Origin: Microbispora corallina
Lineage (GTDB): Bacteria > Actinomycetota > Actinomycetes > Streptosporangiales > Streptosporangiaceae
NCBI RefSeq assembly: GCF_016863035.1
Contig: NZ_BOOC01000014.1
Coordinates: 248,001 to 312,000, forward strand
DNA length: 64,000 bases
Direction of reading: 5' to 3'
Notes under the pieces: generated by a model
Seen by the model: the letters and a program-made list of their open reading frames with translations, nothing else
The model's database searches: none
What the model was told of the DNA's origin: nothing
Position numbers and translations under genes: made by a program
Shown: positions 58,840 through 64,000 of the stretch, piece after piece
How the letters are laid out: each line of letters opens with the position of its first letter
How positions within the stretch are numbered: the first letter of the stretch is position 1

Positions 58840-60545
58840 CCATCGTCCGGACCGTCTACACGGAGGCGAACCCGGGACTGGCCGAGGGGGCCGACCCCGT
58901 CGTCACCGAGATCATCCGGCAGGGCCTCAACGCGGCCGCCGACCAGATGAAGCAGTCGCTGATCCGCACCGCCTTCTCGCCGATCATCTACGAGGCGCTC
59001 GACTTCGCCGTCGCCTTCTACGACGCCGACCTGTGCATGCTCGCCCAGGCCCCCACCCTGCCCGCGTTCATGGGGACGCTGGGCTTCTGCGTGCGGGAGG
59101 CCGTCGACGGCGTCGGCGGTCCCGCCGCCCTCGCCTCCGGCGACGTCATCCTCTACAACGACCCGTACGGCACCGGCTCGCACCCCCAAGACGCCGCGAT
59201 GGTCGTGCCGATCTTCCACGAGGACGTGCTCGTCGGCTACTCGGCCATCAAGGCCCACTGGCTCGACATCGGCGGCAAGGACCCGTACTGCACCGACACG
59301 GTCGACGTGCACCAGGAGGGCACGATCTTCCCGGGCGTCAAGCTGTACGACGCCGGGCGCCTGGTGACCGACATCTACCGGATGATCCTGGCCAACAGCC
59401 GGATGCCGGAGATGGTCATCGGCGACATCAACGCCATGGTCGCGGGGGCGAGGACGGGAGCCGAGGCCCTCGCCGCCCTCGTCCGCCGCCACGGCCTGGA
59501 CACCTTCCGCCGCTCGGTGGCCCGCATGTACGCGCACGGGGAGGCGCTGGTGCGCGCCTGGTTCGAGCGGCTGCCGGACGGCGTCTACACGGCCGACAGC
59601 GTGATCGACTCCGACGGCGTGAACCAGGAGCCGATTCCGTTCGGCGTGACGGTCACCGTGGACGGGTCGTCGGTGACCGTCGACCTCACCGACTGCCCCG
59701 ACCAGGTCGGCGGGCCGGTCAACTGCCCGCTGCCGTCCACCGTGGCCGCCGTGCGGATCGCGGTCGCCTTCCTCGCCGGCGCGGGCGAGCAGCCCAACGA
59801 GGGCCACTTCCGCCCCCTCGAACTGGTCACCCGGCTCGGCTCGCTGTTCCATCCCGTACGGCCGGCCCCCTGCTTCATGTACGGCATCCCGTCCGACCAC
59901 GCCATCGAGCTGATCATCCGGTCGCTCGCCGAGGCCGTCCCCGACTCGGTGCCCGCGGCGAGCGGCGGCGACATCAACGCCCTGGTGTGGTGGGGCACCC
60001 GGGAGGGCACCGGCGAGCCCTGGGCCGACGGCGCCCCCCACCCGGTGGGCCAGGGGGCCTCGCGGTCGGCCGACGGCGCCAGCGCGCTCATGTACATCTC
60101 GGAGTCGGCCACCCGCTTCACCCCCGCCGAGGTGTGGGAGGCGCGCAACCCCTGGCGGATCGAGCGCCTGGCTCTCGCCGCCGATTCGGGCGGCCCCGGG
60201 CGCTTCCGCGGCGGCCTCGGGCTCGATTTGTCCTTCCGGGTCCTGGAGGACCAGTACCTGACGTCCGGCCTCGCCCGGACCGCGCTCGCGCCGTGGGGTC
60301 TCGAGGGCGGCCTGCCGGGACGGCCCAACCGGCTCACGGTCGAGTACCCCGACGGCCGGGCCGAGGACTTCTCGCTGAAGACGCGGGTCTTCCTGCCCAA
60401 GGGCGCGGTCGTGCACCTGCGCACCGGCTCAGGCGGCGGGTACGGCCCGCCCTCCGAGCGCGACCCCGAGGCCGTACGGGCGGACCTGCGGGAGGGCTAC
60501 ATCACCCCCGAGCACGCGCGGCGGCACTACCCCCACGCGTTCTGA
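58836..60545 (+). CDS. hyuB: HyuB: hydantoinase/oxoprolinase subunit B
   Basis: 569 residues, ATG 58836. Signatures: DPVVTEIIRQGLNAAADQM, RTAFSPIIYEALDFAVAFYD, ILYNDPYGTGSHPQDAAM, a metal-binding His in AHWLDIGGKDP, INAMVAGARTG, and the C-terminal RTGSGGGYGPPSERDPEAV. Forms the hydrolytic complex with HyuA. It ends 6 bases from the convergent DUF742 gene with no room for a separate terminator. Confidence 0.92.
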   Translation: MTIVRTVYTEANPGLAEGADPVVTEIIRQGLNAAADQMKQSLIRTAFSPIIYEALDFAVAFYDADLCMLAQAPTLPAFMGTLGFCVREAVDGVGGPAALASGDVILYNDPYGTGSHPQDAAMVVPIFHEDVLVGYSAIKAHWLDIGGKDPYCTDTVDVHQEGTIFPGVKLYDAGRLVTDIYRMILANSRMPEMVIGDINAMVAGARTGAEALAALVRRHGLDTFRRSVARMYAHGEALVRAWFERLPDGVYTADSVIDSDGVNQEPIPFGVTVTVDGSSVTVDLTDCPDQVGGPVNCPLPSTVAAVRIAVAFLAGAGEQPNEGHFRPLELVTRLGSLFHPVRPAPCFMYGIPSDHAIELIIRSLAEAVPDSVPAASGGDINALVWWGTREGTGEPWADGAPHPVGQGASRSADGASALMYISESATRFTPAEVWEARNPWRIERLALAADSGGPGRFRGGLGLDLSFRVLEDQYLTSGLARTALAPWGLEGGLPGRPNRLTVEYPDGRAEDFSLKTRVFLPKGAVVHLRTGSGGGYGPPSERDPEAVRADLREGYITPEHARRHYPHAF

Positions 60546-60551
60546 CGGCGG

Positions 60552-60923
60552 CTACAGCGCCCGCAGGCCCGAGATCACCTCGGTGAGGATGCTGGCGCTG
60601 GGCAGCTGCGACACGTTGGCGGGCGGGCGCACCTGGACGAGTCCCTGCTCGTGCAGGTCGCCCACCAGGACGCGGACGACGCCGAGGGGCAGGTCGATCG
60701 CCGCGGCGATGTCGGCCAGGGGGGTCGCCCGGGCGCACAGGCTGAGGATCATCCACTGCTCGGGACCGAGGCTGACCGGGGTCGGGCCACCGGTGGCGGT
60801 CACGATGGCCACCAGGTCGATGGCCTTGTTCGAGGGCCGGACTCGACCCTTGGTCAGCGCGTACGCCGGGACGATCGGTCCGGCGTCGTCGTCCAGCCAC
60901 TGGTCTTGGATCCGGTCGGTCAC
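60552..60923 (-). CDS. DUF742 protein (conservon CvnC type)
   Basis: 123 residues, GTG 60923 in a GTGA overlap with the kinase stop, preceded by GAGGAGTC. It has the DUF742 pattern: IVPAYALTKGRVRPS, WMILSLCARATPLADIAAAI and LPLGVVRVLVGDLHEQGLV, a winged-helix-like fold. In conservons it works with a kinase (CvnA), a roadblock protein (CvnB) and a Ras-like GTPase (CvnD). Here the last two are absent, and the next gene on this side is hyuB on the other strand. Confidence 0.88.
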   Translation of the reverse strand: MTDRIQDQWLDDDAGPIVPAYALTKGRVRPSNKAIDLVAIVTATGGPTPVSLGPEQWMILSLCARATPLADIAAAIDLPLGVVRVLVGDLHEQGLVQVRPPANVSQLPSASILTEVISGLRAL

Positions 60924-62929
60924 GACTCCTCCTCGCCCGGCCGCTCGGTGTTCTGGCTCCCCCGGTTGAGGGAGGCGAGGATGATGTCCTCAGGGGTGAC
61001 CTCCTCCTCCGCAAGGCGGGCGAGGTCCGGGTCCTTCGGGTAGACCATGAGCACGGATGGGATCAGCACGATGGCGGTCGTTCCTCCGTAGGGCGAGGGG
61101 CGCAGCGTGACCCTGATCTCCCGTCGCGCGGCGAGCCGGGCGACGACGAACAGGCCCATGCGGTCGGTGTCCGCGATGTCGAACTCGGGCGGGTTGGTCA
61201 GCCGCTCGTTGAGCTCGGCCAGCCGGCCGGCCGCCATGCCGAGCCCGCGGTCCTCGATCTCCACGACGAAGCCGTTCCCGACCAGCTCCCCGCGGACCGA
61301 CACCGCGGTGTGCGGGGGCGAGTAGATGGTGGCGTTCTCGATCAGCTCGGCGATGAGGTGGATCACGTCGGCGACGGCGGCGCCGTCGAGGCCGTGCTCC
61401 TCCATCGGCAGCACGTTCACCCGGGCGTAGTCCTCGACCTCGGCGGCCGCCCCGCGCACCACGTCGTACATCGGGACCGGCTTGCGCCAGGCCCGGCCGG
61501 GCGCCGCGCCGGACAGGATGATCAGGCCCTCCGCGTGACGCCGCATGCGGGTGGTCAGGTGGTCGAGGCGGAACAGCTCCTCCAGCACGTCCGGCTCGGT
61601 CGTGTGCCGCTGCATGTTGTGCAGCTGCGTCCGCTGCCGGTGGAGCAGCGTCTGGCTGCGCCGCGCGAGGTTGAGGAAGACCTGGCTGACGCCCCGCTGG
61701 AGGCGCGCCTGGCCGATCGCGGCCTCGACGGCCGTCTGCTGGACCGTCGAGAAGGCCACCCCGACGTCCTCGATTTCCGCGGTGCCGCCGAGGATCCCGA
61801 TCGGGGGCGCCTCGGTCGCCACGTCGACGTCGTCGCCCTTCTTGAGCTTCTCCAGGACCCCGGGCAGCCGTACGTTCGCGAGGTCGAGCGCGGCCTGCCG
61901 CAGGCCCGCCAGCTCGCGGGCGAGCCGGGAGCCGAACCGCAGGGAGATCAGGATCGAGGCGACGACCGCGAGGAGACCGAAGCCGCCGGCGAGCACCGCC
62001 CGCAGGAGGATCGAGTCGGCGATCGGCGCGGCGCGCTCGGCGAGCAGCGCGCCCGCCTCGCTCTGGGCCTTCTGGAACGACTCGGCCAGGTCGTCGGAGG
62101 TGGACTGCCAGGTGCGCTGGGTGCGCGGCGAGATCCGCTCACCGGCGATGATCTTCTCTTCCTGCAGCCGCAGCCGCTGGTACAGCGGCGTCGTGATGAG
62201 GTTCACGTGCAGCTGCCGCAGGCTCGCGTCGAGCTCGGGGAGCGCCTGGTCGATGAGGAAGCGCCGGTTCCCGACGAGCTGGGTGAAGAGCTTGCGCTCC
62301 TCCTCGGTCATCCCGCCCGACGCGGAGGAGGCGGCCTCCAGGGCCTGCTCCCGCGTCAGCAGCTCCTTGGCGTACCCGAGGGAGATCACGACGCGCGACT
62401 GCTGGTAGATCGGGATGTCGTCGATCAGCGCCAGGCTGTAGTGCATCCGGTAGATCGAGTCGCTGACGAGGTTGTACGTCTCGATGGCGCGCAGGCGGTT
62501 GGACAGGCCCTCGTCGATCTCCGCCCGGATCTCGTCGATCTGGCTGAGCCCGGCCAGCATCTCGTCGACCTGGGACCGCATCGCGGGGGTCGTCGCCGCC
62601 CGGGACGAGTCCGACAGGGCGAGCTTCCTGACGTTGTCGCGGGCGGTGTTGGTCCGCAGCCGCTGCGCGTTCATCTCCGACCGGTCGCCGTGGTCCTGCG
62701 AGCCGAGGTACTGCGCCGACGCCAGCCGCTCCCGCTGGAGCTCCACGATCAACCCGTCGGCGGGCTGGCGCAGCGTCGACCACAGCGTGTTGTACGTCCG
62801 GAGGTGGAGGCTGTCCCCGATCGTCACGCCCGCGGTGACCACCCATAGCCCGATGAGGGAGAAGAGCGGCACAAGGAGCAGGCCGATGAGCCTGTACCTG
62901 ATCGGCCGTCCGCGCCTTCGGGGACCCAT
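60920..62929 (-). CDS. Nitrate-sensor-type histidine kinase-like protein (CvnA type)
   Basis: 669 residues, ATG 62929. Two transmembrane helices (about 13-37 and 308-330) flank an extracytoplasmic NIT-type helical sensor. A cytoplasmic linker leads to a dimerisation region with LFRLDHLTTRMRRHAEGLIILSG and an HATPase domain: ELIENATIYSPP (N box), EDRGLGM and GLFVVARLAAR. This is the CvnA conservon architecture. No response regulator is nearby. It overlaps the DUF742 gene by four bases. Confidence 0.9.
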   Translation of the reverse strand: MGPRRRGRPIRYRLIGLLLVPLFSLIGLWVVTAGVTIGDSLHLRTYNTLWSTLRQPADGLIVELQRERLASAQYLGSQDHGDRSEMNAQRLRTNTARDNVRKLALSDSSRAATTPAMRSQVDEMLAGLSQIDEIRAEIDEGLSNRLRAIETYNLVSDSIYRMHYSLALIDDIPIYQQSRVVISLGYAKELLTREQALEAASSASGGMTEEERKLFTQLVGNRRFLIDQALPELDASLRQLHVNLITTPLYQRLRLQEEKIIAGERISPRTQRTWQSTSDDLAESFQKAQSEAGALLAERAAPIADSILLRAVLAGGFGLLAVVASILISLRFGSRLARELAGLRQAALDLANVRLPGVLEKLKKGDDVDVATEAPPIGILGGTAEIEDVGVAFSTVQQTAVEAAIGQARLQRGVSQVFLNLARRSQTLLHRQRTQLHNMQRHTTEPDVLEELFRLDHLTTRMRRHAEGLIILSGAAPGRAWRKPVPMYDVVRGAAAEVEDYARVNVLPMEEHGLDGAAVADVIHLIAELIENATIYSPPHTAVSVRGELVGNGFVVEIEDRGLGMAAGRLAELNERLTNPPEFDIADTDRMGLFVVARLAARREIRVTLRPSPYGGTTAIVLIPSVLMVYPKDPDLARLAEEEVTPEDIILASLNRGSQNTERPGEEES

Positions 62930-63043
62930 GGCAACCCTCGTCCCAGGAAGCCGTTGCTTCCCGCAAAGCTCTTATGAGACAGGATCAGAGGTTAGCAGCG
63001 CAGTGGGGCGAGAAGAGAGTTCTGAGATCAGATATCAGGAAAT

Positions 63044-63061
63044 ATCACGTCGATTCGTGAT
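63044..63061. promoter_or_regulatory. Inverted repeat upstream of the second SBP gene
   Basis: ATCACG-TCGATT-CGTGAT, a perfect 6+6 inverted repeat in the 184-base divergent gap between the kinase gene and the SBP gene, 52 bases before the SBP start. It may be an operator (possibly for PucR or a GntR-type protein) but this is not established. Confidence 0.45.
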
Positions 63062-63113
63062 CTTGCAGTAGCTTCGATCATGGTAGTTCATGGTGAAAGG
63101 AACCCCCCACCGC

Positions 63114-64000
63114 ATGCGCCGTATCCTCATCCTGGGAGTCGTGGCCGTGCTGGCCCTTGCCGGCTGCGGGGGCGGGGAGGTCCGCGACACGTCGGCGGCG
63201 AGCCTGCCGACGACGAAGGACGCCACCTTCGTCTACCTGGACAACCTCGACATCGTCACCGACTGGGACCCCGCGACCTCGTACTCCAACGAGATCGTCG
63301 CGATGCAGAACATCTACGACTCGCTGACGGTCTACAACCCGAACACCCGCCGCGCGGGCCCCCGTCTGGCCGAGCGCTGGCAGACGTCGCCGGACGGCAG
63401 GACGTGGACGTTCACCCTGCGCAACGGGCTGTTCTTCCACACGGGACGGCCGGTCGACGCGACGGCGGTGAAGGCGTCCATAGAGCGGACCCGCCGGCTC
63501 GGGCAGGGCGCGGCCTACATCTGGGACGCCGTCCAGCAGATCACGGTCAAGGACCCGCTCACCGTCGAGTTCCGGCTGAAGTACCCGGCGCCGCTCGACC
63601 TCATCGCCTCGGCCGACTACGCCGCCTACATCTACGACACCCAGGCGGCCGGATCTGGCGACCTCGGCAAGTGGTTCCAGCAGGGCAGGGACGCGGGCTC
63701 GGGGCCGTACACGGTCGCGAGCTGGCAGAAGGGCCGCGAGAAGGAACTGGTGCTGCGGGCCTTCGACAAGTACTGGGGCGGCTGGGAGGGACCGCACTAC
63801 CGCAACGTCGAGTACCGCGTGACGCCCGACCTCAACACGTCGTGGCAGCTTCTCCTGCGAGGGGAGGCGAGCTTCGTGGAGCGGCTCAACCCCGCGCTGT
63901 TCCAGAAGGCCAAGGCCACCGCCGGGGTGCGGACCCTGCAGGTGCCGTCGTTCCAGAACATGCTCGTGCTGTTCAACACCGCCTCCGGACCCCTCGCCGA
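63114..64000 (+). CDS. ABC transporter substrate-binding lipoprotein (SBP family 5), copy 2, partial
   Basis: N-terminal 295 residues; runs off the window. ATG 63114 with AAAGGAA upstream. A perfect lipobox LALAGC follows MRRILILGVVAV. The body is collinear with the protein at 50102: shared VTDWDP, TSYSNEIVAMQNIYDSL, GQGAAYIWDAV, GSGPYTVASWQKG and PSFQNMLVLFNT. Even the leader (GTGAAAGGAA then C-rich, then CATGCGC) is alike. It probably opens a second importer operon beyond the edge. Confidence 0.9.
   Translation, partial: MRRILILGVVAVLALAGCGGGEVRDTSAASLPTTKDATFVYLDNLDIVTDWDPATSYSNEIVAMQNIYDSLTVYNPNTRRAGPRLAERWQTSPDGRTWTFTLRNGLFFHTGRPVDATAVKASIERTRRLGQGAAYIWDAVQQITVKDPLTVEFRLKYPAPLDLIASADYAAYIYDTQAAGSGDLGKWFQQGRDAGSGPYTVASWQKGREKELVLRAFDKYWGGWEGPHYRNVEYRVTPDLNTSWQLLLRGEASFVERLNPALFQKAKATAGVRTLQVPSFQNMLVLFNTASGPLA

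Overview
The window is high-GC actinobacterial chromosome with many GTG and TTG starts, tightly overlapping genes and almost no non-coding space. The backbone gene order is moeZ, an alkyltransferase-like gene, adnA-adnB, nudC, mycoredoxin, uvrD2, whiB7, an ABC1/AarF-like gene, a DUF2342 metalloprotease, a PDZ/Lon-like protease and a UPF0182 gene. This is recognisably the neighbourhood of Mycobacterium tuberculosis Rv3206c to Rv3193c. The protein styles (S8 proteases of mycosin type, conservon kinase, two Gln/Asn-rich secreted proteins) point to a filamentous Streptosporangiales-type organism such as Nonomuraea or Streptosporangium; that assignment is inference. No phage, IS element or CRISPR array was seen.

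Region 1 (1-9265): two paralogous secreted proteins of unknown function; an alpha/beta hydrolase; moeZ; a small HTH regulator and membrane protein facing a palindromic operator; then a tandem duplication of a two-gene unit (membrane-anchored protein plus subtilisin-like protease). The second protease has lost all catalytic residues.

Region 2 (9367-19650): a conserved small protein, an alkyltransferase-like DNA repair protein, a large CDP-glycerol-type wall polymer transferase, and the AdnA/AdnB helicase-nuclease pair. A Uma2-type gene broken by a one-base frameshift follows.

Region 3 (20261-25930): an iron-box-controlled, four-gene NIS siderophore operon in the order ATP-grasp, NIS synthetase, NIS synthetase, PLP decarboxylase. 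This is the order of vibrioferrin genes pvsA-B-D-E, but without the exporter gene.

Region 4 (26026-44139): nudC, mrx1, a secreted esterase, uvrD2, tesB, then whiB7 preceded by a roughly 500-nt leader. The leader has a WhiB7-type promoter, a 99-codon upstream ORF, a strong intrinsic terminator and a visible antiterminator alternative. Next come a VOC protein, an ABC1 kinase-like protein, a ThiF-like protein, a metallopeptidase, a LysR regulator with its operator, an EEP-family protein, a Nudix hydrolase, a DUF2342 protein, an epimerase, moaE and a PDZ protease.

Region 5 (44140-64000): a UPF0182 membrane protein and an initiator tRNA, then one long co-directional catabolic block: DUF917 protein, HyuA-type ATPase, complete dipeptide-type ABC transporter, PucR regulator, HyuA and HyuB. 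A reduced conservon (CvnA-like kinase plus DUF742 protein only) lies on the opposite strand. The window ends inside a second substrate-binding lipoprotein closely similar to the first.
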